Positions 22,756 to 31,444 of a stretch of 64,000 nucleotides of DNA are shown here, one piece after another. A model generated the notes under the pieces. That model saw only the letters and a program-made list of their open reading frames with translations, did not search any database and was not told the origin of the DNA. The position numbers and the translations under genes are program-made. Origin of the DNA: Bacillus pumilus (GTDB lineage: Bacteria > Bacillota > Bacilli > Bacillales > Bacillaceae); NCBI RefSeq assembly GCF_009937765.1, contig NZ_CP047089.1, forward strand, positions 2,044,272 through 2,108,271, read 5' to 3'. The number at the start of each line of letters is the position of its first letter. Position 1 is the stretch's first letter.

Positions 22756-24114
22756 TCAGTAGACGTTAGTGTAATCTGAAGTTGTTAAGTCTGTTTGTGA
22801 AAGGTAAGCTGCGTAATCCATCAAATTTTTTCCGATCAGTCTTTCTGAGTTTCGCAATGAGACATGCTGGAAAACATCGCGGCCAGGTCGAGAATTGGCT
22901 TCAAACATCCAGATAGCTCCTGTCTGGTCAATGCCTAAATCAAAACCGATTTCACCAATATGACCGGACACTTTTTCATCAATGACTTGGCTAAGTGTAA
23001 TGGCAGTATAAGAAAGCTGCTCTAACATTTTTAAACGCGTCTTCTTTTCTGGAAAAACATCATATAGAGTTTTCACCGTACCGCCATATGAATGATGAGT
23101 CGTGACGGTGTGATGGCCAGATATTTTTGCTACTGCTGCCGTGACTGTCCAATGACCGTACTTATTTTTATTGGTATGAACTCTGAAATCCATTGGTTGA
23201 TTGTCTATTTGTAGTAGTGCTATGCCTTGTTGAGCCATAAAGTCTTGAATTGCATGGTCCTTCCGAAGATTGGTCACGAAGTGCTCTACTGAGTCAAATG
23301 GAACAGCCCTTCCTTGATTTGAGCTTACAGTGATTCCATAAGTCGTTTTGTTTAATTGATAAATACCGTCGCCATGACTTCCATTTGACGGTTTTAAGTA
23401 AATGACCTCATGTAGATGGAGGAGTGTTTCTATTTTATTAAGAGCGTCTACCGGATCCAATTGTATGGAATGGGGAAGAAAAGGACATGTTTTTTCATCT
23501 GTTAACAATTGTTCATGAATATCCCATTTATTAAAAAAAGAAGGGTTGAACCAAGGAATGTCATAGTCTTGCGTGAGTTTGCGTTTTGTTTCTTGAACGA
23601 ATGCTGACTGAGCTGCCTTTCTATTTGGAAGACGATCGTAAATGACTGAGGGCAAGGGCATCTTTTTTTTAATCCATGTTTTCTGTTGATACAACAATCC
23701 TTCAACTATTCCTTTATCCCAGTCAATCGAATGAGTACCAAAAAGATAGGCAAAACCGACATGCTGTTTGAAAGAGTGCAGCAGGTTAATAAAAAAATCT
23801 GATCTCGTTCCTAGTGGCTGCGTGCTTTTCTCAAAACCTGCGGTGAAAATACCAAGCAGCGGCCCTATAAACAAGGTATGATCGATGGCGATCACATCAG
23901 CTCTTGATTGATAAGGAATGAGTAAATCTTTATATAGATCTTCTGATAATAAAATTTTATTTGGATGTTGATGATAGGAAACGGTGAAGTCATCTACTAG
24001 ACGAGAACCTAAAGCAAGAGAATAGATCACCTCCTGCTGTTTAAAATGGACGGGAAGATGAATTGTTTTTTCACTTGCGGGATGAGTGGCGATGATGCAA
24101 CGATTTTTGTTCAC
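22756..24114 (-). CDS. yheD: YheD, spore-coat-associated ATP-grasp protein
   Basis: 452-residue member of the YheC/YheD ATP-grasp family. The N-terminal 180 residues are a beta-rich substrate module with VIYDRLPNR; the ATP-grasp fold occupies about 200-430 with the glycine-rich loop LKPSNGSHGDGIYQL (about 237-251), DFRVHTN and the metal-binding EIGFDLGID...MFEANSRPGR (about 385-415). In B. subtilis YheD forms a ring around the forespore before becoming a coat component. It overlaps yheC by 44 nt. The ligated substrate is unknown. Confidence 0.88.
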   Translation of the reverse strand: MNKNRCIIATHPASEKTIHLPVHFKQQEVIYSLALGSRLVDDFTVSYHQHPNKILLSEDLYKDLLIPYQSRADVIAIDHTLFIGPLLGIFTAGFEKSTQPLGTRSDFFINLLHSFKQHVGFAYLFGTHSIDWDKGIVEGLLYQQKTWIKKKMPLPSVIYDRLPNRKAAQSAFVQETKRKLTQDYDIPWFNPSFFNKWDIHEQLLTDEKTCPFLPHSIQLDPVDALNKIETLLHLHEVIYLKPSNGSHGDGIYQLNKTTYGITVSSNQGRAVPFDSVEHFVTNLRKDHAIQDFMAQQGIALLQIDNQPMDFRVHTNKNKYGHWTVTAAVAKISGHHTVTTHHSYGGTVKTLYDVFPEKKTRLKMLEQLSYTAITLSQVIDEKVSGHIGEIGFDLGIDQTGAIWMFEANSRPGRDVFQHVSLRNSERLIGKNLMDYAAYLSQTDLTTSDYTNVY

Positions 24115-25174
24115 GAGAAATCTCCTTCGGTTGTGACTTCATCGATTGAGCATGTGCAAGAATGGTACGAATCAATTCATTTTCCTTGTCAGGATAAGCT
24201 TTTAAAAAAGCGGATCGACCTGGCTTTGATCTTATATTTGATATAAAAAGCCTGCCTTCCCTTGTATGGAGTAAGTCTACAGCGAATTCAAAGCAAGGAG
24301 AAAAGGTTTTATCTATATATGCTGGCAGAAATGCTTGAATAGATGCTATATCATCTAAAAGAAGCTCTCTGATGTGCGGTTGCAAGGTATTGATATAGTG
24401 ATCAAAGCCTATCATGGAGGCTGTTTTTTGTGTAATGCTTAAATGACTATTTTCTGCAGGTAATTTTGTGTGAATCCCTATGCGATTCCATTGATTTTGT
24501 GAATCTTTCATCAGGAAAATCCTTATTTCATTGAATAAAAAGTCTTTTTGATCACTCGTCTGGAAAAATTGAAGGAAATATCGGCCTACATACTTTTCGC
24601 ACCAGCGCTCTATATCTGATGGACGCGAAAATGTGATGACTTGCCCAGGATTTTGCTGAACAGTGAAAGTGTTGTCTTTTAAGAATATGAAGTAAGTAGA
24701 TGTTGCATGGTGTTGAGAGAGCGGCTGCATTTTACAATAACCGTCTTTCCTTAACATGCTAAGAAGGTCTGATGGGTCTTTTAATAATGAGCAGACAGGT
24801 AAATATGGCTGCAAAGATGGGAGAAGGCGGAGCTGCTCGAATAGCATCATTTTATTTGAAATACCTGTATTTAGAAAATCTGTTTTCGGATACTTTTTCA
24901 GCCATTCCATGATTGGTTTTGCTTTTTTAGATTGTGCGTCATGCTTGTAAAGGCATCGATCGTAAATCAAGTCAGGAATCTCAAATTCTGCTGCTGCGAA
25001 TCCTTGACCATCCGTAAAAGTTTGACCTTGTATCATATTTGAAGCTGGCTTTAAATCAAATGGTGTAAAACGAACAACCTTTAAACCATAAGCAGGGGCA
25101 GCTTTGGCTAGCCCACGAGTGAATGCCTCTTCATACTTCGGAGAAAGAGTCACAATACCTAATGTTGATGTCAT
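24071..25174 (-). CDS. yheC: YheC, spore-coat-associated ATP-grasp protein
   Basis: Second ATP-grasp family member, 367 residues from ATG 25174 (MTSTLGIVTLSPKYEEAF). The GAAGGTG SD lies within the upstream TTG-started extension, so that extension is not translated. It contains LIYDRCLYK, and the ATP-grasp core ends with FEFAVDLLHTREGRLFISNIRSKPGRSAF-like metal and phosphate loops. The glycine-rich loop is poor (GYCKMQPLSQHHATSTYF), so activity may be reduced relative to YheD. Promoter-proximal to yheD, with a 44-nt overlap; the two probably act together in the developing spore. Confidence 0.85.
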   Translation of the reverse strand: MTSTLGIVTLSPKYEEAFTRGLAKAAPAYGLKVVRFTPFDLKPASNMIQGQTFTDGQGFAAAEFEIPDLIYDRCLYKHDAQSKKAKPIMEWLKKYPKTDFLNTGISNKMMLFEQLRLLPSLQPYLPVCSLLKDPSDLLSMLRKDGYCKMQPLSQHHATSTYFIFLKDNTFTVQQNPGQVITFSRPSDIERWCEKYVGRYFLQFFQTSDQKDFLFNEIRIFLMKDSQNQWNRIGIHTKLPAENSHLSITQKTASMIGFDHYINTLQPHIRELLLDDIASIQAFLPAYIDKTFSPCFEFAVDLLHTREGRLFISNIRSKPGRSAFLKAYPDKENELIRTILAHAQSMKSQPKEISREQKSLHHRHSSRK

Positions 25175-25379
25175 TAAAAAACACCTTCTTTTCAACTTCT
25201 TTTTTTAACAGCAGAAAAACACTTTTTCACGATTTTACATAAAGATTGCGTTCCTTTATCATTACGATAGATCAATTGATCATATGTCTAGCAGCATGCT
25301 TCATTTGCTTGAGGACATGACAAGAACTATAATACGAATAGATTAAACCAATAAACATCGGGTGTTGTTTGAAAGGTAG

Positions 25380-26522
25380 ATGACGACTTTGAATATATTC
25401 ACAACGTTTCTCTTTATGATTGTTATAGGAGCCGTTATAGGAGCAGCGACAAACCATCTTGCGATTAAAATGCTTTTTCGCCCTTATAAGCCGTATTACT
25501 TATTCGGGAAACAGCTTCCTTTTACACCGGGGCTCATTCCTAAAAGAAGAGATGAAGTAGCGAAGCAAGTTGGAGTCTTGGTTATGGAGCATTTGCTCAC
25601 ACCAGAAGGTATTCAAAAGAGATTTGAATCATCTGAGGCAAAGCAGGAGATCTTGCATACAGTCCATCGATTGATTGACAAAGGCGCTGACATGGAGATT
25701 ACAGTGCTCTCTTTGTTAGAAAGATTCGGTGTATCACATGCTGACGTCAAAGCAGATGAATGGCTTCATCATTGGTCTGATCGGAAGCTCGCTTCACTGC
25801 TAAAAAAATATAACGAGCAAACGTTATCTGAGTTACTCCCATTAGAAGTGGAAAACAAAATTTCGTCAAAAATTCCAGATGCAGCAGATTATATTTTAAA
25901 GAGAGGCATTCATTACTTTGAAAGTGAAGAAGGTAAAGCGAGGCTTGGCAATATGATTGATGATTTCTTAAAGGAACGAGGCATGCTTGGCGGTATGGTT
26001 CAAATGTTTTTAGGAAATTCAAGCTTAATTGACCGAGTACATCCTGAAATCATTAAGTTTTTAAGAAATGCAGAAACAAAGAAGTTCTTAACAGATTTAC
26101 TAGTTCAGGAATGGGAAAAGGTGAAACAATTTTCACTTCAGGAACTGGATGATAAATGGAATGTAAAGGAGCTTGCTTATAGTGTGAAAAAGCAATTGCT
26201 TTCACACTTCTCTACAAAGGTGATATTGGACAAGCCAGTTGGATCTTATGTCAGTGAAGTAGCTGTTGATCTCAAAATATACTTGGCACCAGTGCTTGTC
26301 GATAAGGGAATTAAAGCAGCATCAAATGCATTAGAGGGACTGCTCGCAAAGCTCAAGTTTGAAGATATCATTCGTGAGCAGATTGAACTTTTTCCGCTTA
26401 AAAAAATGGAGGAGCTTGTCATTAGCATTTCCAACAATGAACTTAAGATGATCACGTTTTTAGGCGGTTTTTTAGGAGGATTAATCGGCGCAATCCAAGC
26501 AATCTTTGTCACGCTCTTTTAA
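25380..26522 (+). CDS. yheB: YheB, DUF445 membrane protein
   Basis: 380-residue DUF445 protein: an N-terminal hairpin in the membrane (about 5-27, with [20 protein letters not shown]), a long helical soluble region (about 60-340) and a C-terminal Gly-rich membrane segment ([21 protein letters not shown]). The N- and C-terminal segments face each other as in other members. Function unknown; transcribed divergently from yheC, upstream of yheA. Confidence 0.87.
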   Translation: MTTLNIFTTFLFMIVIGAVIGAATNHLAIKMLFRPYKPYYLFGKQLPFTPGLIPKRRDEVAKQVGVLVMEHLLTPEGIQKRFESSEAKQEILHTVHRLIDKGADMEITVLSLLERFGVSHADVKADEWLHHWSDRKLASLLKKYNEQTLSELLPLEVENKISSKIPDAADYILKRGIHYFESEEGKARLGNMIDDFLKERGMLGGMVQMFLGNSSLIDRVHPEIIKFLRNAETKKFLTDLLVQEWEKVKQFSLQELDDKWNVKELAYSVKKQLLSHFSTKVILDKPVGSYVSEVAVDLKIYLAPVLVDKGIKAASNALEGLLAKLKFEDIIREQIELFPLKKMEELVISISNNELKMITFLGGFLGGLIGAIQAIFVTLF

Positions 26523-26643
26523 AACAGACTAGAGAAAATTTCATGAATTCGTTGTATATATGTGAAACGAAAGCCATAGTTTGTTATAGTGGAGTGGTGT
26601 CCGCCGATCATATCGGTGATAACGGATAGAAAGGAGACATAAC

Positions 26644-27000
26644 ATGTCTGTAAATGTTTATGATGTTGCATATGACCTTGAAAAAGCACTGCGTCATAGC
26701 GAAGAATACTCAACTCTAAAAAATCTTTATGATGAGGTTAACGCGGATGAGTCCTCTAAAAGAATGTTCGAGAACTTCCGTGACATTCAAGTAAACCTTC
26801 AACAAAAGCAAATGACTGGTCAAGAGATCACACAAGAAGAAGTGGAGCAAGCACAAAAAACAGTGGCACTTGTTCAACAGCACGATAAAATCTCTCAGTT
26901 GATGGAAGCAGAACAACGTGTGAGTGTTCTCATCGGAGAATTAAATAAAGTGATCATGAAGCCTCTTGAAGAGCTTTATGGGAATCCAGAAGAAAATTAA
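26644..27000 (+). CDS. yheA: YheA, YlbF/YmcA-family protein
   Basis: 118-residue all-helical protein of the DUF964 (YlbF/YmcA) family. YlbF and YmcA form the Fe-S-containing Y-complex that modulates RNase Y; YheA is the paralogue whose own role is unclear. The sequence lacks cysteines, so it cannot bind the cluster. It has its own SD AAAGGAG and a terminator immediately after the stop codon. Confidence 0.87.
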   Translation: MSVNVYDVAYDLEKALRHSEEYSTLKNLYDEVNADESSKRMFENFRDIQVNLQQKQMTGQEITQEEVEQAQKTVALVQQHDKISQLMEAEQRVSVLIGELNKVIMKPLEELYGNPEEN

Positions 27001-27002
27001 TG

Positions 27003-27031
27003 AAAAGGGCGATGATATTCGCCCTTTTTTT
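27003..27031 (+). terminator. Terminator of yheA
   Basis: 10-bp stem AAAAGGGCGA (27003-27012)/TCGCCCTTTT (27019-27028) and T run. Confidence 0.92.
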
Positions 27032-27068
27032 ATTTAACAAGTTCCCTGTCTAACTTTTCAAAAAAAGG

Positions 27069-27120
27069 TTGTCGAAGCTCATAAATTCTGCGATAATACT
27101 TATATTGAAAGTGCTTTCAA
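27069..27120 (+). promoter_or_regulatory. Promoter with cre-like operator for an unannotated RNA
   Basis: TTGTCG (27069-27074), 17-nt spacer, GATAAT (27092-27097). Directly over the expected start point lies the 16-bp palindrome TTGAAAGTGCTTTCAA (27105-27120), which fits the CcpA cre consensus except for TG at its centre instead of CG. Confidence 0.65.
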
Positions 27121-27338
27121 CAAGCGCTCTCATGGGGCAATTGGGTGCGTTTCACTTGGGATTTAAGGCGATTAGCCAAACGAGAGAAGCGCTTCTGGGA
27201 GAAACGCAAAGCATAAGGGGATCTGATATAAGCAATGCTTTGGTGTGTGAAAGATAAGGGGATCATGGGGAGCTTCATCACCTCATTGTGACGCATCCAA
27301 ACCATACATAAAAAAAAGCCTAGGGGTAGGCTTTTTTT
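27104..27338 (+). ncRNA. Candidate small regulatory RNA, possibly CcpA-controlled
   Basis: A stand-alone transcription unit of about 235 nt with its own promoter, operator and terminator, and no ORF having both SD and reasonable length. Helices are visible: GCGTTTC (27147-27153)/GAAACGC (27201-27207) enclosing the palindrome AGAAGCGCTTCT, and AAAGCAT (27208-27214)/ATGCTTT (27235-27241). ATAAGGGGATC occurs twice (27213-27223, 27254-27264), once in a hairpin loop and once single-stranded. An 18-codon ATG frame in the 3' half lacks proper SD spacing. No known Bacillus sRNA recognised. Confidence 0.6.
27311..27338 (+). terminator. Terminator of the candidate sRNA
   Basis: GCCTA (27318-27322)/TAGGC (27327-27331) with a GGGG loop, extended by seven A-T pairs and ending in a T run. 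Confidence 0.85.
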
Positions 27339-27448
27339 ATTTGCAAAAGATTCATAACAGACAGAGCTCTTTCAACTGCATGTTCTAAAGCACCAAGCTA
27401 GGGCATATCCTCATCGTAAGTACAGTCATCAAGAAGGGGGATGCCTCA

Positions 27449-28315
27449 GTGTCAAAAAAACTACTTGCACTCAATATAGATGGAACGTTACTTCGTTCCA
27501 ATGGAAAAATCCATTCCGCTACAAAAGAAGCTGTGGAATACGTGAAGAAAAAAGGAGTTTACGTGACGCTTGTCACCAACCGGCATTTTCGTTCCGCACA
27601 AAAAATTGCCAAGGCGTTGAAGATTCCAACGTCAACCCTTGTGACGCATAGTGGTGCATTTATAGCGAATAAACTCGATGAGCCACTTCATGTGAAGAAA
27701 CTAACGGAAGAAAAAACATTTAATCTTGTACAAATTCTTGAAAGCTTTGATTGTAATGTTCGCTTGCTACATGAGAAATTCTCAATTGGCAACCGGAAAA
27801 AAACGCAGTCACAGCTGATGGGAAAGACGTTGATTCATCCGTCTGATCCGATTTTCTATCCCGTGCAATTTGTTGAATCGTTAAGTGATATGCTGATGGA
27901 TGAACCGGTTAGTACACCAGTGATTGAAGTATATTCAACCAGTGAGCTTCAGCCTGAAATTCACCAAACCATTCAACAAGCTTTTCCATCTGTCGATCTT
28001 ATTCAGATCAGTGATGAGAAAATGAATATTGTATGCAAAGGTGTATCGAAAGAAGCAGGGCTTTCTCTTTTGACCTCAGCTTTAGGTTTAACTTTAGAAG
28101 ATACGGTGGTCATTGGGCATGGAACAGATGATATCCCAATGCTCGAATTGGCTGGCTTAGGCGTTGCGATGGGAAATGCAACTCATACTGTTAAGCGTAA
28201 AGCCGATTGGGTGACACGCTCGCACGATGAACAGGGAGTCGCTTATATGATCAAAGAATACTTTAGAATGCAGCAAAGAGAAGGATTTTTACATCAATTC
28301 GATATTAAACGATAA
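27449..28315 (+). CDS. yhaX: YhaX, HAD-superfamily (Cof-type) protein with altered catalytic motifs
   Basis: 288-residue Cof/HAD IIB protein. The motif I nucleophile Asp is replaced by Asn9 (ALNIDGTLL instead of DxDGT); Asp11 stays. Motif II (VTNRHF), the motif III lysine region (KGVSKEAG) and motif IV are recognisable, but motif IV reads GHGTDDIPM where GD..ND is usual, so a metal-binding Asp is His. Phosphatase activity is therefore doubtful. I recall that B. subtilis YhaX also has Asn here, which would make it a conserved trait. GTG start with AGAAGGGGG SD. Confidence 0.85.
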   Translation: MSKKLLALNIDGTLLRSNGKIHSATKEAVEYVKKKGVYVTLVTNRHFRSAQKIAKALKIPTSTLVTHSGAFIANKLDEPLHVKKLTEEKTFNLVQILESFDCNVRLLHEKFSIGNRKKTQSQLMGKTLIHPSDPIFYPVQFVESLSDMLMDEPVSTPVIEVYSTSELQPEIHQTIQQAFPSVDLIQISDEKMNIVCKGVSKEAGLSLLTSALGLTLEDTVVIGHGTDDIPMLELAGLGVAMGNATHTVKRKADWVTRSHDEQGVAYMIKEYFRMQQREGFLHQFDIKR

Positions 28316-28370
28316 TTAGACGAAGGCTCTGTCAATCAAGAAATGGCAGGGCCTTCAACTGTTCCAGTCA

Positions 28371-28399
28371 TTGCTTTTCCTACATAGATTTTGTAAAAT
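28371..28399 (+). promoter_or_regulatory. Promoter of hemZ
   Basis: TTGCTT (28371-28376), 17-nt spacer, TAAAAT (28394-28399), 30 nt before hemZ. Confidence 0.6.
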
Positions 28400-28428
28400 G
28401 AAACAAGTTTGAAGATAAAGGTGATACG

Positions 28429-29928
28429 ATGCGAATTTTAATTAAAGGGCTGTCAGATGATCGATTTCATCGCCCGCTTGTCAATATAGCCAATTTATTT
28501 GAAGAAGATAGTGAAGTGCTGTTTGATCCAGGTGAATTGGAAGATGGCTTCACCATGGTGTTTAGCTGGGAAGAAGAAAATGGAACGGTGAAAGCATCTG
28601 GTTATATCGCTGGATCAGACATCACTAGTCGTTTTTCGCGAGACGTCCCAGAGGGTTTGAACGACAAGGAGCGCTGGAAGCAAATCAAAAACACAGTGCT
28701 GTCTGTTTATTTACATCTGCTTCAGGAGTACACAGGAATGACGCAAAAGTGGGGTATTCTCACAGGGATACGTCCTACAAAATTACTTCATAAAATGCTG
28801 AGAGAAGGTATGACAAAGGAAGATGCGCATGCCGCATTAAAGCGTGATTATTTGATTCATGATGAAAAAATCGATTTGATGCAGGAGATTGTGGACCGTC
28901 AGCTTCAAGCGATTCCGGATCTGTATGATCTTCAGCAGGAAGTAAGTATTTATATTGGTATTCCTTTTTGCCCAACAAAATGCGCTTATTGCACGTTTCC
29001 TGCTTATGCAATTAAAGGACAAGCCGGAAGAGTGGGGACGTTTTTGTTTGGTCTGCATTATGAAATGCAAAAAATTGGTGACTGGCTAAAAGAACATCGG
29101 ATCAAAGTGACAACCGTTTACTTTGGCGGTGGTACGCCGACGAGTATCACGGCGGAAGAAATGGATTTGCTGTATGAAGAAATGTATCGCTCGTTCCCTG
29201 ATGTGAAACATATACGGGAAGTGACTGTCGAAGCCGGGCGTCCTGATACGATTTCGCCTGATAAGCTAGAGGTGTTAAACCGATATCATATTGATCGAAT
29301 TAGTATCAATCCACAATCGTATGAGAATGAAACACTGAAAGCCATTGGCCGGCATCATAGTGTAGAAGAAACGATTGAAAAGTATCACTTATCAAGAGAG
29401 TATGGTATGAATAACATTAATATGGACTTAATTATTGGTTTGCCAGGAGAAGGGCTCAAGGAATTCCAGCATTCCTTGAATAAGACTGAAGAACTTAAGC
29501 CTGAATCGTTAACTGTGCATACGCTCTCCTTTAAAAGGGCGTCTGAGATGACGCGTAATAAAGACAAATATCAAGTAGCAGACCGAGAAGAAATCACACG
29601 TATGATGGATGAAGCAGTTGCTTGGACGAAAGCACATGACTATCACCCTTATTATTTATATAGACAAAAAAACATCTTAGGGAACCTTGAAAATGTCGGA
29701 TACTCATTAGATGGACAGGAAAGTTTATATAATATTATTATTATGGAAGAAGTGCAGACAATCATTGGGATTGGATGCGGTGCTGCTAGTAAGTTCATTG
29801 ATCCGCGTTCAGGAAAAATTACGCAGTATGCCAATCCAAAAGATCCAAAATCGTATAATGACCGTTATGAACACTATACTGAGGAGAAAATTCAATTTCT
29901 TGAGTCATTATTTGTTCCTCACGTTTAA
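28429..29928 (+). CDS. hemZ: HemZ, radical-SAM HemN-like coproporphyrinogen III oxidase
   Basis: Radical SAM enzyme of 499 residues assigned to oxygen-independent coproporphyrinogen III dehydrogenation in B. subtilis. N-terminal domain (about 1-165) specific to HemZ; the radical-SAM core starts with the cluster motif CPTKCAYC (about 183-190), followed by YFGGGTPTS (about 230) and the SAM-contacting VEAGRPDT (about 266) and GLPGEG (about 337) segments; a HemN-type C-terminal region follows. Because Firmicutes use the coproporphyrin-dependent route, the physiological reaction of HemZ is debated. Own promoter and terminator. Confidence 0.9.
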   Translation: MRILIKGLSDDRFHRPLVNIANLFEEDSEVLFDPGELEDGFTMVFSWEEENGTVKASGYIAGSDITSRFSRDVPEGLNDKERWKQIKNTVLSVYLHLLQEYTGMTQKWGILTGIRPTKLLHKMLREGMTKEDAHAALKRDYLIHDEKIDLMQEIVDRQLQAIPDLYDLQQEVSIYIGIPFCPTKCAYCTFPAYAIKGQAGRVGTFLFGLHYEMQKIGDWLKEHRIKVTTVYFGGGTPTSITAEEMDLLYEEMYRSFPDVKHIREVTVEAGRPDTISPDKLEVLNRYHIDRISINPQSYENETLKAIGRHHSVEETIEKYHLSREYGMNNINMDLIIGLPGEGLKEFQHSLNKTEELKPESLTVHTLSFKRASEMTRNKDKYQVADREEITRMMDEAVAWTKAHDYHPYYLYRQKNILGNLENVGYSLDGQESLYNIIIMEEVQTIIGIGCGAASKFIDPRSGKITQYANPKDPKSYNDRYEHYTEEKIQFLESLFVPHV

Positions 29929-29954
29929 ACACTGCGGTGACGCAGTGTTTTTTT
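29927..29954 (+). terminator. Terminator of hemZ
   Basis: Perfect 10-bp stem AAACACTGCG (29927-29936)/CGCAGTGTTT (29941-29950), GTGA loop, T run; starts at the stop codon. Confidence 0.92.
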
Positions 29955-30003
29955 CATCTGTAAAAGGGTATATAAGTGATAAAAAGTTAAAGCAGGTGTA
30001 CAT

Positions 30004-31278
30004 ATGATTGATGTGATCGGAATTGGGGTTGGGCCTGCCAATTTAGGGTTGGCGGCTTTGTTAGAGGAGTATGAAGATGTTTCATGCTGTTTTTTTGAAC
30101 AGGAGACGGAATTTGCCTGGCATCCTGGCATGCTGATCAAAGGAACGGATTTACAAGTCTCCTTTTTAGCTGATCTTGTGACGATGGCGAATCCAAGGAG
30201 CAGATATACATTTTTAAATTATTTACATGAATCAAATAGACTTCACCGTTTCTATACATTTGAACAGTTTGACATTCCACGAAGAGAATTCAATGAATAT
30301 TTATCATGGGTCGCACATGAATTAGATAGCTGTCATTTTGGGATGAAGGTAGAAGAAGTGACGGACTGCCAAGGTGGTTATCTTGTGAAAGTCAGGTGCT
30401 TGAAGGATGGATCGCTTTCTGAGTATCGGGCAAAGCATGTCGTGCTCGGAACAGGGAGCAAACCGATGATTCCGGTTGATGTACCTGATGCTGCACTGCC
30501 TTATGTGACCCATAGTAGCCGTTATTTAGACCAGCAGAAAGAACTTCAAGAAGCTGATGCAGTGACGGTGATTGGTTCTGGGCAGAGTGCAGCCGAAATC
30601 TTCTTAGACCTGCTCCAGCATCAGAAGAAAGGGCAGCAGCTTTCTTGGTTTACACGATCTAGTGAATTTAGAGAGCTAGAGACGGCTGAGCTTGGTCAGG
30701 AGCTGTTCACACCAAAGTACGTCGAGTATTTCCATTCACTTCCTTATGAAGAACGAATGAACACATTGCCTAGGCTGACTGGATTAAGAAATGGGATAGA
30801 TGCATCGACGCTCTCACGTATTTACCAGGAATTATATCATCGGTCTGTTTCAGGTGAGGAGCCATCTGTGATCATTCAACCCATGACCGAGCTTGAAGCC
30901 ATTCAGGTGGAGGAGAATCAGTCCCTCAAACTGAACCTAAAGCAGTGGCAGCTAAAGAAAGAAAAGAGCATAATAGTAGATCGTGCTGTATTGGCTACAG
31001 GATACACACCGAATATCCCGGCGTGGTTTAGTGCGTATGAACCTTTAATTGAATGGGAAAGTGAAGAGCATTTTAAAGTGACAGAAGACTTCAAGCTTGT
31101 ATTCAAAGACAAGCGTCCGCATCATTTCTTTACATTTACGAACCTAGATCACTCTCATGGAACAGCGGCGACCAATTTAAAACTATCCATCTACCGCAAC
31201 CAGAAAGTGATTCAAACCATTCGCGGGGTCAAAGAAGCGCCATTCAAGAAGGAAACAGCCTTTCAGCAATTTGAATAA
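30004..31278 (+). CDS. FAD/NADPH-dependent L-lysine N6- / L-ornithine N5-monooxygenase
   Basis: 424-residue N-hydroxylating monooxygenase of the IucD/SidA/PvdA family, which makes the hydroxamate precursor of siderophores. FAD-binding GIGVGPANLGLA (about 6-17), substrate-side FAWHPGM and LQVSFLADLVTMANP (about 50-64), NADPH-binding VIGSGQSAAEIFLD (about 185-198) and the C-terminal ATGYTPNIP (about 332-340) are intact. There is no NRPS, IucA/IucC synthetase, acyltransferase or transporter nearby, and no Fur box in the 75-bp upstream gap; the gene is not in the B. subtilis 168 version of this region. Lysine versus ornithine specificity cannot be decided by eye. Confidence 0.88.
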   Translation: MIDVIGIGVGPANLGLAALLEEYEDVSCCFFEQETEFAWHPGMLIKGTDLQVSFLADLVTMANPRSRYTFLNYLHESNRLHRFYTFEQFDIPRREFNEYLSWVAHELDSCHFGMKVEEVTDCQGGYLVKVRCLKDGSLSEYRAKHVVLGTGSKPMIPVDVPDAALPYVTHSSRYLDQQKELQEADAVTVIGSGQSAAEIFLDLLQHQKKGQQLSWFTRSSEFRELETAELGQELFTPKYVEYFHSLPYEERMNTLPRLTGLRNGIDASTLSRIYQELYHRSVSGEEPSVIIQPMTELEAIQVEENQSLKLNLKQWQLKKEKSIIVDRAVLATGYTPNIPAWFSAYEPLIEWESEEHFKVTEDFKLVFKDKRPHHFFTFTNLDHSHGTAATNLKLSIYRNQKVIQTIRGVKEAPFKKETAFQQFE

Positions 31279-31283
31279 GAGAT

Positions 31284-31313
31284 AAAAAGGGCCCAAACAT
31301 AGGGCTCTTTTTC
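31284..31313 (+). terminator. Terminator of the N-monooxygenase gene
   Basis: AAAAGGGCCC/GGGCTCTTTT stem with one G-U pair, six-base loop and T run just after the stop codon. Confidence 0.85.
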
Positions 31314-31444
31314 ATTAGATTGTTGTTTTAACAGTTATGCTTGTTTTGGTATCAACTAATCCTGAAATTTTTTAAACTGAGGAAAAGGGATTATTCGGGT
31401 TGAAATGGAAGTAAGTCATGTGTTTAAAAAAAGGGGGATGGATG

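Noticed and set aside
27069-27257. 62-codon ORF over the candidate sRNA
   Set aside because: It starts upstream of the predicted transcription start, has no SD and is not a plausible protein.
29929-30003. Fur box before the N-monooxygenase gene
   Set aside because: TGATAAA near 29976 matches one half-site but the second half does not fit the 7-1-7 consensus.
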